Positions 1 to 8,767 of a stretch of DNA of 64,000 nt are shown here, piece by piece. Made by a program: the position numbers and the translations under genes. The stretch's first letter is position 1, and every line of letters begins with the position of its first letter. The stretch comes from Lelliottia jeotgali (GTDB lineage Bacteria > Pseudomonadota > Gammaproteobacteria > Enterobacterales > Enterobacteriaceae), in assembly GCA_002271215.1 (NCBI GenBank), contig CP018628.1:2542001-2606000 (forward strand). Reading direction: 5' to 3'. Under the pieces are notes generated by a model, which saw only the letters and a program-made list of their open reading frames with translations, did no database searches and had not been told where the DNA came from.

Positions 1-398
1 TGGGTTAATGCCCCGCCGAGCAGCGTGCTGACGGGCACATTCAGCTGTTTCCCCAGCGCATCAAGAAACGCGGTTTCCAGCGCAGATTTGGCAAAAGTGT
101 TGCCTTTGACGCTGGCATTCATCATCTGCGCAAGTGATGCGACACCGCTGAATGTCTGGCCGCACAGCAGCGGTGCGAGATAGGTTTCAATCGCTGAACG
201 AATGGCTTCCGGGCTTTCCGCCCCGTAGCTCAGGCCGCCGATGGTGGTGGCTTCGCCCCAGCCGACCACGCCCTGTGCGCATTCCATGCGTACGATAGTC
301 AGTGTCTGGCAGCCCATCGTCGCCATCGACAGCTTGTGCGGACGAATAGTCGGGATATCCACCAGCCAACAGGTGATGGATTCAATGGTTAAGCTCAT
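1..398 (-). CDS. catB: Muconate cycloisomerase, N-terminal part (runs off window)
   Basis: The minus-strand frame starts at ATG (398) and stays open to the window edge, giving about 132 residues. It reads as the N-terminal capping domain and barrel start of the mandelate racemase/muconate lactonizing family (MSLTIESITCWLVDIPTIR, then a GWGEATTIGG segment). The known reaction is cycloisomerisation of cis,cis-muconate, the ring-cleavage product of catechol, to muconolactone. Its start overlaps the end of pcaD by 17 bp, so it is translated as the next gene of the same operon. catC and catA would be expected just beyond the edge. Family assignment is firm; the exact enzyme is inferred from the pathway context. 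Confidence 0.88.
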   Translation of the reverse strand, partial: MSLTIESITCWLVDIPTIRPHKLSMATMGCQTLTIVRMECAQGVVGWGEATTIGGLSYGAESPEAIRSAIETYLAPLLCGQTFSGVASLAQMMNASVKGNTFAKSALETAFLDALGKQLNVPVSTLLGGALT

Positions 399-1161
399 GC
401 TCGGCTCCTGCGGTTAAAAAGGTGATCACATGCTGGTTAAACGCCGCCGCACAGGCCACGTTCGACAGGTGCGACGCGGGTAAAACAAGGTAGTGCGCGT
501 GGGGGGCATCCACCACGATAGCTTCGGCGTCACGCGAGGTGGTGACAGGGTCACTTTCCCCTGCGATCACCAGCATCGGGCGTGGCATTTGCGTCAGTTC
601 ATCACGCAGATCGGCCATCGCCAGCGCATCACAGCAGGCGGCGTAACCCTCGGCGGGCGTCGCGGCGAGCTGCTCAATCAGTGGGTAAACCACCTCCGGA
701 TTGTGTTGACGAAACGCAGGGGTAAACCAGCGGTCGGCGGCGCTCTGGGCAACCGGGTCCATGCCCTGCTCGCGCACCGTTGCGGCACGATCTCGCCAGC
801 CCGCTTCCTGCCCAATTCGTGCCGCCGTGTTCGCCACCACAATCCGCTGGAAACGCTCCGGCGCGTGGCGGTTGAGCCACATCCCGGTCATGCCGCCAAG
901 CGAGATTCCGCAAAAGCAGGCCCGCTCCACATCGAGATGCTCCAGCAGGGCAATCACGTCCTGTCCGAGCCGCTCAAGGGTGACGGGCTGCGAACCGACA
1001 GCCGAACGCCCATGCCCGCGCGTGTTGTAGCGCAGCACGCGAAAATGCTGCGTCAGCGCCGGGATTTGTGCCTGCCACATCGCCCAGGTGGTGCCTAACG
1101 AATTTGACAGCACCAGCAGCGGCGCGCCTTCCGGGCCATCAAGGCGAAACTCAATCTCCAT
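382..1161 (-). CDS. pcaD: 3-oxoadipate enol-lactonase
   Basis: A 259-residue alpha/beta hydrolase. The nucleophile elbow is GISLGG, an acidic residue follows in AGESDP, and the catalytic His lies in ASHLSN near the C-terminus. It hydrolyses 3-oxoadipate enol-lactone to 3-oxoadipate, the step shared by the catechol and protocatechuate branches. The ATG at 1161 was chosen because GGAG precedes it; a longer frame to 1203 exists but lacks a ribosome site and would enter catJ. It follows pcaJ by 10 bp and overlaps catB. Confidence 0.93.
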   Translation of the reverse strand: MEIEFRLDGPEGAPLLVLSNSLGTTWAMWQAQIPALTQHFRVLRYNTRGHGRSAVGSQPVTLERLGQDVIALLEHLDVERACFCGISLGGMTGMWLNRHAPERFQRIVVANTAARIGQEAGWRDRAATVREQGMDPVAQSAADRWFTPAFRQHNPEVVYPLIEQLAATPAEGYAACCDALAMADLRDELTQMPRPMLVIAGESDPVTTSRDAEAIVVDAPHAHYLVLPASHLSNVACAAAFNQHVITFLTAGAEHELNH

Positions 1162-1171
1162 GCTTTTCTCC

Positions 1172-1834
1172 TTATGCCGTCGCGTCTTCAGCAAGCAGCG
1201 CAAACGTTAGCGCCACCGGCGTGACGGACTGCAAATACTCCGGCGTCACGTCACCAAACATCTCACGCACCACTACGCCTTCAGGCGTGATATCCATCAC
1301 CGCCATGTCGGTATAAACTCGGTCGATACAGGCCATGCCGGTCAGCGGATAGGTGCAGCGTTCGACGATTTTGCACTCGCCTTTTTTGGTCAGGTGCTCG
1401 GTCATCACGAACACTTTTTTGGCCCCGATCGCCAGATCCATCGCCCCGCCGACGGCAGGAATGGCGGACGGCGCGCCGGTGCTCCAGTTGGCCAAATCAC
1501 CGCGCGCTGACACCTGGTACGCACCCAGCACGCAGATATCCAGGTGCCCGCCGCGCATCATGGTGAAGGAGTCGCCGTGGTGGAAATAACACCCGCCCGA
1601 AAGCAGCGTCACCGGCTGTTTCCCGGCGTTAATCAGCTCGGGGTCTTCCTCGCCTGGCGCCGGTGCTGGCCCCATGCCGAGAATGCCGTTTTCGCTGTGC
1701 AAAAAAATCTCGCGATCCTTTGGCAGATAGTTGGCAATCTGGGTCGGCATGCCGATGCCCAGATTGACGTACGCGCCCTCGGGAATATCCCGCGCAATGC
1801 GCTCGGCGAGCTGTTGATGCGTTAACGTCTTCAC
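1172..1834 (-). CDS. pcaJ: 3-oxoadipate CoA-transferase subunit B
   Basis: A 220-residue family I CoA-transferase beta subunit. It carries the SENGILGMG motif whose Glu forms the CoA thioester intermediate, and an N-terminal GAYVNLGIGMP segment. With subunit A it moves CoA from succinyl-CoA to 3-oxoadipate. Its start overlaps the stop of pcaI by 4 bp (ATGA-type coupling), as usual for this heterodimer. It may equally be named catJ, since the cluster feeds in catechol rather than protocatechuate. Confidence 0.94.
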   Translation of the reverse strand: MKTLTHQQLAERIARDIPEGAYVNLGIGMPTQIANYLPKDREIFLHSENGILGMGPAPAPGEEDPELINAGKQPVTLLSGGCYFHHGDSFTMMRGGHLDICVLGAYQVSARGDLANWSTGAPSAIPAVGGAMDLAIGAKKVFVMTEHLTKKGECKIVERCTYPLTGMACIDRVYTDMAVMDITPEGVVVREMFGDVTPEYLQSVTPVALTFALLAEDATA

Positions 1835-2517
1835 GCGGTCTCCTTAAGTGACGTGGCTGAAACCTGAATCACCCGCTGAACAAAAATCCCCGGCGTGACC
1901 ACCGCTTCCGGGTCCAGTTCGCCGAGGGCCACACATTCGCTCACCTGCGCGATGGTGCAACGGGCGGCAGCGGCCATGATCGGGCCAAAGTTGCGCCCGG
2001 TTTTGTCGTACACCAGGTTGCCCCAGCGGTCGGCTTTCAGCGCTTTGATCAGCGCGAAGTCGGCGTTCAGCGGCAGTTCAAAAACATAATCTTTGCCGTC
2101 GATATGGCGTGTCTCTTTGCCTTCGGCCAGCTCAGTCCCGTAGCCGGTCGGTGTAAAAATGCCGCCCAGTCCCGAACCGCCCGCCTGAATACGCGCCGCC
2201 AGATTGCCCTGCGGCACCAGCTCTAGCTCGACCTCGCCGCGACGATACAAATCGTCAAACACCCAGGAATCCACCTGACGCGGGAAGGAGCAGATCACCT
2301 TCCTCACGCAACCTGCTTTGAGCAGCGCCGCCAGGCCGTAGTCGCCGTTGCCAGCGTTGTTGCTGATGAGGGTGAGTTCGCGTGGACGGCGGCGGATCAG
2401 CGCATCCAGCAGGTCCGACGGCTGTCCCGCCGGGCCAAACCCGCCGACCATTACCGTCGCGCCATCGAAAACATCCGTCACCGCGTCATCCAGCGTGGCA
2501 ATCCGTTTATCAATCAT
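1831..2517 (-). CDS. pcaI: 3-oxoadipate CoA-transferase subunit A
   Basis: A 228-residue CoA-transferase alpha subunit with the glycine-rich GGFGPAGQP motif near residue 26 that forms the oxyanion/CoA site. It pairs with the pcaJ product just downstream. The start ATG overlaps the stop codon of the MHS transporter by 4 bp, so the transporter and transferase are translationally coupled. Alternative name catI. Confidence 0.94.
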   Translation of the reverse strand: MIDKRIATLDDAVTDVFDGATVMVGGFGPAGQPSDLLDALIRRRPRELTLISNNAGNGDYGLAALLKAGCVRKVICSFPRQVDSWVFDDLYRRGEVELELVPQGNLAARIQAGGSGLGGIFTPTGYGTELAEGKETRHIDGKDYVFELPLNADFALIKALKADRWGNLVYDKTGRNFGPIMAAAARCTIAQVSECVALGELDPEAVVTPGIFVQRVIQVSATSLKETA

Positions 2518-3833
2518 TCCTGGGCCTCTTTTTTGTTATTGGGCAGGCTGCGCAGCGCAATCCACGCCAGCAGGGCGTAAACCATCAGCAGTACGGAGAC
2601 GGGCCATGAGGCGTTGAATTCCATCAGTAGCGCCACCGCCAGCATCGGTCCCAGACCGCCGGAAAATATCGATCCCACTTCATGTCCCAACGCCAGGCCG
2701 GAGTAGCGCACCCGCACCGGGAACAGATCGCTCATGATGCAGGGCTGAGTGCCGATCATCGCCCCGTGGCAAAATGGCAGGCCGAGCAGCATCGCCAGCA
2801 TGATCCAGCCGTACGTCCCGGTGGAGAGCAGCCAGAAGAACGGGAACGCCATTACCAGCAGGCCGATCACGCCGATGTAGTAGACCGGCTTGAGGCCGAT
2901 GCGATCCGACAGCGCCCCCCAGAACAGAATCGAGAAAAACTCCACCAGCATCGCCAGGGTCACGGCGCTGATAATTTCACCGGTGCTGATGCCGATGTGT
3001 TTGGCGTAGACCACCGAGAAGGTAAAGAAGATGTACGATGCGCCGTTCTCCGGCAGACGCAGGGCAATGGCCTGCAACAGCGCTTTCGGGTGTTCGCGGA
3101 TAATCACCAGCAGCGGGATTTTCTCGTGCGCCTCTTCCGGTTTGGCCTGGGTAAAGGCCTTACTCTCGCGGATGTTTTTGCGGATATAAACGCCGACCAA
3201 AAAGATGACGATGCTCAGCAGGAACGGCACGCGCCAGCCCCAGCTCATAAAGTCGTCTTCCGGCAGTTTTTGCACCAGGTAAAAGGCAAAGGCCGAGAGA
3301 ACAAATCCACCGGAAACCCCCATCTGGCTCCAGGCGGTGTAATACCCGCGCCGTGATGCTGGCGCGTTTTCACTCAGCATCAGTACTCCACCGCCCCACT
3401 CTCCGCCCGATGCCACGCCCTGTAAGAAGCGCAAAATGATCAGCGACAGCGGCGCCCAGATACCAATCTGCGCGTACACCGGCAGCAGGCCGATAACGAA
3501 CGTGGTGGCCCCCATCAGCGTCAGGGTCATGATCAGCGTCATTTTGCGGCTGTAGCGATCGCCAATATGCCCGAAGACAATCCCGCCCAGCGGACGCGCC
3601 AGAAAACCAACCGCAAAACCGGAAAAGGCCAGCAAAGTTCCCTGGAGCGGGTCACCGCCCACCGGGAAGAACAGCGGGCCAAACACCAGTGCCGCCGCCG
3701 TGCCATACAGAAAAAAGTCATACCATTCCAGCGCATTGCCCAGCACCGAGGCGATCACCAGCTTGCGCATCTGCTGCGCATCCTGGCTGCCGGCGGCTGG
3801 TGTGACGGTACTTTCAGTAACGACATTACTCAT
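2514..3833 (-). CDS. MHS-family aromatic acid/H+ symporter
   Basis: A 439-residue, 12-helix major facilitator of the metabolite:H+ symporter group (ShiA/ProP-like). Markers are the first helix with GNALEWYDFFLYG, the RPLGGIVFGHIGD loop between helices 2 and 3, and RFLQGVASGGEWGGG. It sits between iacG and pcaI, in the position of the mfs gene co-induced with iac genes in E. soli LF7. IAA or a breakdown product is the likely substrate, but this is inferred from context only. Confidence 0.9.
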   Translation of the reverse strand: MSNVVTESTVTPAAGSQDAQQMRKLVIASVLGNALEWYDFFLYGTAAALVFGPLFFPVGGDPLQGTLLAFSGFAVGFLARPLGGIVFGHIGDRYSRKMTLIMTLTLMGATTFVIGLLPVYAQIGIWAPLSLIILRFLQGVASGGEWGGGVLMLSENAPASRRGYYTAWSQMGVSGGFVLSAFAFYLVQKLPEDDFMSWGWRVPFLLSIVIFLVGVYIRKNIRESKAFTQAKPEEAHEKIPLLVIIREHPKALLQAIALRLPENGASYIFFTFSVVYAKHIGISTGEIISAVTLAMLVEFFSILFWGALSDRIGLKPVYYIGVIGLLVMAFPFFWLLSTGTYGWIMLAMLLGLPFCHGAMIGTQPCIMSDLFPVRVRYSGLALGHEVGSIFSGGLGPMLAVALLMEFNASWPVSVLLMVYALLAWIALRSLPNNKKEAQE

Positions 3834-3862
3834 GACACGCGTCCCCTCTTGTTGTCGTGGAC

Positions 3863-4357
3863 TTACGCCTGCACATCGTCACCGACGGTGTGATAGCGGC
3901 GGTTGAAGTAGACCAGCCCGCGCGGCTGTTCGCTGATGCGAATGGCCTGAACCTGGCAGTAGAAAACGCTGTGGCTGCCCACTTCGTGACAGGTGTCGAT
4001 GGTGCAATCAAAGCTGGCGACGGACGAGCTGAGCACCGGCGCGCCGCTGCTCAATACCTGCCAGCTGTCGTGCAGGAACCGCTCCTCGGAACGCAGGCTG
4101 GCGTTGGCGAAGACGCCAGAAAGATCCTGATGTTCACCGGAGAGCACGTTGACGCACAGGGTGCCGTTGTGTTTGAAATGCTGATGAGCAAAGGAGTTGC
4201 GGTTCATGCACACCAGCAGCGTAGGCGGCTGATCGGTCACGCTACAGACTGCCGACGCGGTAAAACCAAATTTCCCCGCCGGGCCGTCGGTGGTGATAAC
4301 CGAAACCGCGCTGCCGAGCTGTGCCATCGCATTACGAAATTCTGTTTGCAGTGTCAT
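3863..4357 (-). CDS. iacG: Flavin reductase of IAA catabolism
   Basis: A 164-residue flavin reductase-like domain protein (HpaC/short-chain flavin reductase family), with SAVSVITTDGPAG near the N-terminus and the VNVLSGEHQDLSGVFA region. Such enzymes use NAD(P)H to reduce free FMN or FAD for a partner monooxygenase, here most likely IacA. It is the last iac gene. The ATG is preceded by AAGGAACC, and the gene follows iacF by 10 bp. Confidence 0.9.
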   Translation of the reverse strand: MTLQTEFRNAMAQLGSAVSVITTDGPAGKFGFTASAVCSVTDQPPTLLVCMNRNSFAHQHFKHNGTLCVNVLSGEHQDLSGVFANASLRSEERFLHDSWQVLSSGAPVLSSSVASFDCTIDTCHEVGSHSVFYCQVQAIRISEQPRGLVYFNRRYHTVGDDVQA

Positions 4358-4367
4358 AAGTGGTTCC

Positions 4368-5300
4368 TTACAAATCGATAACGAGACGGGCGCATTTCGC
4401 CCGCGAACAGCAGAGCAGGATCTGATCGCCGTCGGCTTTCTCTTCGTCGGTCAGATAGTGGTCGCGGTGATCCGGCTCGCCTTCCAGCACGTCAGTCAGG
4501 CAACTGCCGCAAATCCCCTGCTTGCACGACACATTCACTTTCAGTCCGGCCTGGGCCAGCGCCTCGACGATGGTCTGGTTTTCCAGCACTTTCACGGTGA
4601 TACCGCTGGTCGCGGCGACCACTTCAAAGGCATTGCCGCCGGTCTGCACCTCGGCGCTGAAACACTCCTGGTGGATGTGCTCTGGGTGATAGCCCTGGGC
4701 TTTTGCGCGATCGGTCACCGCATCCATCAGCCGCGCCGGACCGCAGGTGTAGACGTGGGTGTTGTCGGGCACATCGCACAGCGCGGCGTCAAGATTCAGG
4801 CGCTGCTCGTCGCTAAAGTGCAGATGCACGCGGTCGGCGAACGGCGCGGCTTCCAGCTGCGCAATAAATGCCGCCTGTGAACGCGACCGGGCACAGTAAT
4901 GCAGCGAGAAGGAGCGCCCGGCGGCGTGAAGTTCCGCCGCCATCGCCAGCATCGGCGTAATACCAATTCCGCCGCCGATCAGCAGGCTGTGGGACGCAGC
5001 GTCATCCAGCGCAAACAGATTGCGCGGCTCGCTAACCTGAATCTCATCGCCTTCACGCAGGGCGTGGGCGGCGAGCGATCCGCCCTGCGAATTTGTGTCT
5101 TTCAGCACGCCGAGCTGGTAGTACCGGGCATTCTGCGGGTCGCCGCACAGGGAGTACGGACGAATCAACTCGGCGCTGAGATGCAGGTCGATATGCGCCC
5201 CGGCGCGAAACGACGGGAGCGGAATGCCGTCAACATGCGCCAGCGTCAGCAGGACCACGTCGCCCTGCAGCTCGCGGCGGATAACCTGTAGTGTCAGCAT
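4368..5300 (-). CDS. iacF: Reductase component of IAA ring-hydroxylating dioxygenase
   Basis: A 310-residue phthalate-dioxygenase-reductase type protein. The N-terminal flavin domain has RPYSLCG, the NAD domain has GGGIGITPML, and the C-terminal plant-type [2Fe-2S] ferredoxin domain has cysteines in CKQGICGSC plus a fourth in LLCCSR. It passes electrons from NAD(P)H to the Rieske oxygenase IacCD. AAGGAG lies upstream of the ATG. It sits between iacE and iacG with 9-10 bp gaps. Confidence 0.92.
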   Translation of the reverse strand: MLTLQVIRRELQGDVVLLTLAHVDGIPLPSFRAGAHIDLHLSAELIRPYSLCGDPQNARYYQLGVLKDTNSQGGSLAAHALREGDEIQVSEPRNLFALDDAASHSLLIGGGIGITPMLAMAAELHAAGRSFSLHYCARSRSQAAFIAQLEAAPFADRVHLHFSDEQRLNLDAALCDVPDNTHVYTCGPARLMDAVTDRAKAQGYHPEHIHQECFSAEVQTGGNAFEVVAATSGITVKVLENQTIVEALAQAGLKVNVSCKQGICGSCLTDVLEGEPDHRDHYLTDEEKADGDQILLCCSRAKCARLVIDL

Positions 5301-5309
5301 GGTGGCTCC

Positions 5310-6044
5310 TTAACGCATAAACAGGCCGCCGTTGATGTCCCAGGTTGCCCCGGTGACAAACGACGCCTGCGGTGAAGCCAGCAATGCCACGGCTTGAGCG
5401 ACAAACGCCGCCTCGCCAAGTTTGCCGACCGGGATCATGGCCAGCAGTCCGGCCATTTTTTCTTCCGGCACCAGAGCGTGGACCATCGGCGAATCCATCG
5501 GGCCAGGTGCTATGGCATTGACCGTCACGCCCGCTTTGCTCAGCTCGCGGGCGAAGATTTTGGTCAGCGTCAAAATGCCGCCTTTAGATGCGGCGTAATG
5601 CGCCCCCGACGCCGTGCCGCCGTTCTGCCCGGCGAGCGATGCCAGGTTGATGATGCGACCGTAGCCTTGAGCGGCGAAGTAGCGCCCCATCGTCTGGCAG
5701 CCGACAAAGGTGCCGCGGAGATTGGTGGAGATCACGCGATCGAACTCGTCGACGCTAATCTCCATTACTGGCGTTGCCAGCGTCAGCGCGGCGTTGTTGA
5801 CCAGCACCTGTAAACTGCCGAAACGGGCGAGCGTCGCGTTGAGCGCGCGGGTAAACTCCTCCGGCTGGCGGATATCCAGCCCCAGCGCCAGCACGTTATC
5901 GCTGTCGAGCGCGTCCGCCGCCTGCTGCGCGCGAGCGGCGTCGACGTCGGTCAGCACTACCTGGAACCCCTGTTCCAGAAGATGTGCGGCGATAGCATTG
6001 CCCAGACCGGCGGCCGCGCCGGTCACTAATGCAGTTTGTGTCAT
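5310..6044 (-). CDS. iacE: Short-chain dehydrogenase/reductase of IAA catabolism
   Basis: A 244-residue classical SDR. It has the cofactor motif TGAAAGLG at the N-terminus, NNAA in strand 4, and the active site Ser plus YAASK. In studied iac systems IacE acts early, with IacA, in forming the oxidised oxindole acetate intermediate. The start at 6044 was chosen for the GAGG just upstream; the longer frame to 6086 would run into iacD. The exact reaction here is inferred from gene order. Confidence 0.9.
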   Translation of the reverse strand: MTQTALVTGAAAGLGNAIAAHLLEQGFQVVLTDVDAARAQQAADALDSDNVLALGLDIRQPEEFTRALNATLARFGSLQVLVNNAALTLATPVMEISVDEFDRVISTNLRGTFVGCQTMGRYFAAQGYGRIINLASLAGQNGGTASGAHYAASKGGILTLTKIFARELSKAGVTVNAIAPGPMDSPMVHALVPEEKMAGLLAMIPVGKLGEAAFVAQAVALLASPQASFVTGATWDINGGLFMR

Positions 6045-6054
6045 GCGCGATTCC

Positions 6055-6537
6055 TCAGAGGATGTAGCCGATGCTGTGCAGCACATCGTCGCTGTTGACC
6101 AGGCGGATCACCTTCTGCTGGATGCGCAGGCGTTCGCCCTCGCGCTGGAGCTGCCAGGTGATATCCGCCGCGTAATGGCGGCTGTGGCCTTTGCGGTGTT
6201 CCCACAGAGACTGCGCCCCGCGCACCACAATCAGGCTGTCGCTGGATTCCAGCAGACGAAAACGCGACAACGTGCGCAGGGTTCTGGCGCGCGGCGTGGT
6301 GGAGATCGACTCGCCGCTGTAGAGGCGATGAACACGTTTTTCGCGCATGTGGTGATCGTCACAGGCGTAGTTGAGCGTGTTCTTGAAATCGGTTTCGTTC
6401 GGGTCGATAGGCACCACGTACAGACCGTCGTGCTGCCACAGATCCAGCCAGGCGTTAAATTCGCCCTGATCGAGCAGATCGCCTTCGAGGTTAATCAGCG
6501 TCACGGCGGCAAAGAGTTCAGATTCTGGCGTCATCAT
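6055..6537 (-). CDS. iacD: Ring-hydroxylating dioxygenase small (beta) subunit
   Basis: A 160-residue NTF2-like fold protein of the aromatic-ring-hydroxylating dioxygenase beta family (YVVPIDPNETD, then HRLYSGESISTTPRARTLRT). Beta subunits stabilise the alpha3beta3 hexamer. The first of two tandem ATG codons overlaps the stop of iacC, with GGAGAG upstream. Initiation at the second ATG (6534) cannot be excluded. Confidence 0.92.
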   Translation of the reverse strand: MMTPESELFAAVTLINLEGDLLDQGEFNAWLDLWQHDGLYVVPIDPNETDFKNTLNYACDDHHMREKRVHRLYSGESISTTPRARTLRTLSRFRLLESSDSLIVVRGAQSLWEHRKGHSRHYAADITWQLQREGERLRIQQKVIRLVNSDDVLHSIGYIL

Positions 6538-7847
6538 TGTTCGCTCTCCGTCATCAGTTTTTTCCACTGCTGGTAGGCCGCACGCATCCCGGTTTCGGCG
6601 CTGACGTCGCTGCGCAGTCCGTCGTCGGTGCGGTACTCGCCCGCCAGGCCTCGGTTGAGCATGATCCACAGGTCATCACCCGCCGTGGCCCCTCGCTGAA
6701 CGCGCTCCCAGGCTTCGGAGTCGTCCGGCGTGCCAAAGCCCATCGGCCCCTGGAAGTGTTCGTGCAGACGCAGACGCGCCTGGTTCGCAATTTCTGGCCC
6801 GCCGTCCATCGTGATGACCGCGTGGTGAATTTCAGTTTCATTGACGGAGACTGGCTGGAGCACGCGGAAGAACGCCATCGAACAGGCGATGTTCGGGAAG
6901 ATATTGAGATTAAAACCGGAGCCACCGACGGCGCGCACGATGCGACGCACCTGCTGTTCGTCGTGTTCGGCACGCAGCGCCTCTGCCAGCGCTTCAAAAC
7001 GCTCAGGGATTGGCGCATCGAGATTCGCGTCGAGATCCACTAATTCCGGGATCATCACCATTACGCTGTGGCCGTTGCCCAAATCTTCGACGTAGCCGCT
7101 GCCGTCGACGAAGTTGAGCATCTCTTCAGTCTGCTTATCGACGGAGCTTAAGAACGAGCGGTGAACCACCGGGAAGTGGTAGCCGTCGGTGGTGTTTTCG
7201 AGCTGGATTTTCCAGTTGCCAGGGAAGCGGAAACGGTGCGCCGGGCCGGTTTTGATCGGATAGCCCGCGCCCTGTTTCATAAACAGATCCATCCACTTTT
7301 TCGCCGCGCCGAGGAAATCTTCCAGCGGTTCGATCTGGTCGTTAAAGGTGGCGAAAATCATCCCCGCGTACTGTTCGGTGCGCAGGGAAACCAGCCCCAG
7401 TTCGCCCTTTTCAAGCTGATCGGCGTAGCTTTCAGGATGCGGTACGCCGCGCAGGCTGCCGTCCAGCGCGTAGCCCCAGCCGTGATACGGACACACGAAG
7501 CTGTTGGTTTTGCCGCTGCGGTGTTCGCACACAGTCGCCGCGCGGTGACGGCAGCGGTTGAGCAGCGTGTGAACGGTACCTTTGCGATCGCGCACCACAA
7601 TCACCGGCTGAGTGCCGAGTTCGGTGGTTTTGAAACTGCCGGTGTCCGGGATTTCACTGGCGTGCGCCACCCACACCCAGGTTTTGCTGAAGATGCGATC
7701 CAGCTCGAGCTGGAAAAGGTCGTCCGAGGTGTAGAGCGAGGTGTGGACGCGGTCGCTTTGGACCAGCGCCGCGATCTCTGCCGCGCTCGGCACCGCCTGC
7801 GGCGAGGTGTCGATATTTTTAATGGCTATCAGGTGATCGCAATTCAT
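6534..7847 (-). CDS. iacC: Ring-hydroxylating dioxygenase large (alpha) subunit
   Basis: A 437-residue Rieske non-heme iron oxygenase alpha subunit. The Rieske [2Fe-2S] ligands are CRH and CPYHGW around residues 95-120. The mononuclear iron site is in DGYHFPVVH, with a third acidic ligand expected in the C-terminal domain. Together with IacD and the reductase IacF it should dihydroxylate the oxidised indole intermediate on the way to catechol. The start overlaps the stop of iacI by 4 bp and has AGGAGAACC upstream. Confidence 0.94.
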   Translation of the reverse strand: MNCDHLIAIKNIDTSPQAVPSAAEIAALVQSDRVHTSLYTSDDLFQLELDRIFSKTWVWVAHASEIPDTGSFKTTELGTQPVIVVRDRKGTVHTLLNRCRHRAATVCEHRSGKTNSFVCPYHGWGYALDGSLRGVPHPESYADQLEKGELGLVSLRTEQYAGMIFATFNDQIEPLEDFLGAAKKWMDLFMKQGAGYPIKTGPAHRFRFPGNWKIQLENTTDGYHFPVVHRSFLSSVDKQTEEMLNFVDGSGYVEDLGNGHSVMVMIPELVDLDANLDAPIPERFEALAEALRAEHDEQQVRRIVRAVGGSGFNLNIFPNIACSMAFFRVLQPVSVNETEIHHAVITMDGGPEIANQARLRLHEHFQGPMGFGTPDDSEAWERVQRGATAGDDLWIMLNRGLAGEYRTDDGLRSDVSAETGMRAAYQQWKKLMTESEQ

Positions 7848-8380
7848 GTCTGGTTCTCCTGCACATTTTCGTTTTTATCGGGGACAGGTAATTCATCCGC
7901 CGCGTGCCAGCGGTCCACCGGTCGGCTGAACAGGTTGCGGGTAGTGAAGTGGCGCATCGCCATGCCGTTCGCGTCGCGCATAAAGGTGACGCAGATTTCT
8001 GCGGCGTTCAGGTGCGCCCCCCCGGCGGTAAATTCTGAGGTTTGCAGCATCAGCCAGCGCCCGCGCAGTTCACCGTCCGCCGTGTGGCCCAGCGCTTCCG
8101 AGCACAGGAAATGCGCGTTGAGGGCAAAGTGCGCGGGACGCCGCACGTAGCTCGCCATCATCGCGACAATCGCCTCGCGTCCCTGGTGTTTGCCGAGGCG
8201 AGTGGCGTAGGGTTCACCGAGCCCTTCCCAACAGGCGTCGGTGGTAAACAGCGCGCCGATTGCCTGCACAGTTTCATGGCTGTCGAGCTGGTCGCACAGG
8301 CGCATGTAATCGCTGATGCACACCCGCGCCGCCTGGCTGTCTTCGAGCTGCTGTAAGCGCAGCGCATCCTGTGCGTTCAT
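7844..8380 (-). CDS. iacI: SnoaL-like protein of IAA catabolism
   Basis: A 178-residue SnoaL/NTF2-like protein, with LCDQLDSHETVQAIGALFT in the N-terminal half and GRWLMLQTSEF in the sheet. IacI is a conserved member of iac clusters; its step is not firmly settled, and an isomerase or accessory hydroxylation role has been considered. It lies between iacB (4 bp away) and iacC (overlapping), which is the iacB-I-C order of Enterobacter rather than a separate location. Confidence 0.87.
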   Translation of the reverse strand: MNAQDALRLQQLEDSQAARVCISDYMRLCDQLDSHETVQAIGALFTTDACWEGLGEPYATRLGKHQGREAIVAMMASYVRRPAHFALNAHFLCSEALGHTADGELRGRWLMLQTSEFTAGGAHLNAAEICVTFMRDANGMAMRHFTTRNLFSRPVDRWHAADELPVPDKNENVQENQT

Positions 8381-8384
8381 GGTC

Positions 8385-8744
8385 TTAGCCCTGAATAATC
8401 AGTTCGCGGCCCACGCGGGCTTCGATTTTGCAGAATTTCCACAGCTTGCTGCCGCTTTCGCCAACCGGCGTGGTGCGGAACAAGTTGCAGACAGCCGCCA
8501 CGTTGTCCAGGTGCTCGGCGTCCGCCAGCACGTAAGTGGTCCACGGTGCGGTGGTGGACGGGCCGACCATCAGCTGGTCGTCATCCATGTTGCCGATAAC
8601 GCGAATTCCCTGGGTTTCCTCAATGCCTTTCATCATCACGCCGAACGCGGCCCACACCTGTTTGGCCTCCGCCGGACTGGCGTCGAAAAAGTTCTGATTA
8701 ACCCCGATGCAAAACAGCACTCGTAACGTTTTTGACTGGCTCAT
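8385..8744 (-). CDS. iacB: Small conserved protein of IAA catabolism
   Basis: A 119-residue soluble protein with no recognisable catalytic motif. It has a short alpha/beta pattern resembling dimeric ferredoxin-like EthD/muconolactone-isomerase folds, but that is a weak structural guess. It is identified as IacB by size and by position between iacA and iacI. A strong AAAGGAG precedes the ATG. Its biochemical role is unknown. Confidence 0.83.
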   Translation of the reverse strand: MSQSKTLRVLFCIGVNQNFFDASPAEAKQVWAAFGVMMKGIEETQGIRVIGNMDDDQLMVGPSTTAPWTTYVLADAEHLDNVAAVCNLFRTTPVGESGSKLWKFCKIEARVGRELIIQG

Positions 8745-8767
8745 CTGTTGCTCCTTTCATTAAAAAA

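Noticed and set aside
7161..8150. 329-codon plus-strand open frame antisense to iacC/iacI
   Set aside because: The minus strand encodes clear Rieske oxygenase and SnoaL proteins here. The antisense frame is a by-product of high-GC coding sequence and has no recognisable domain.
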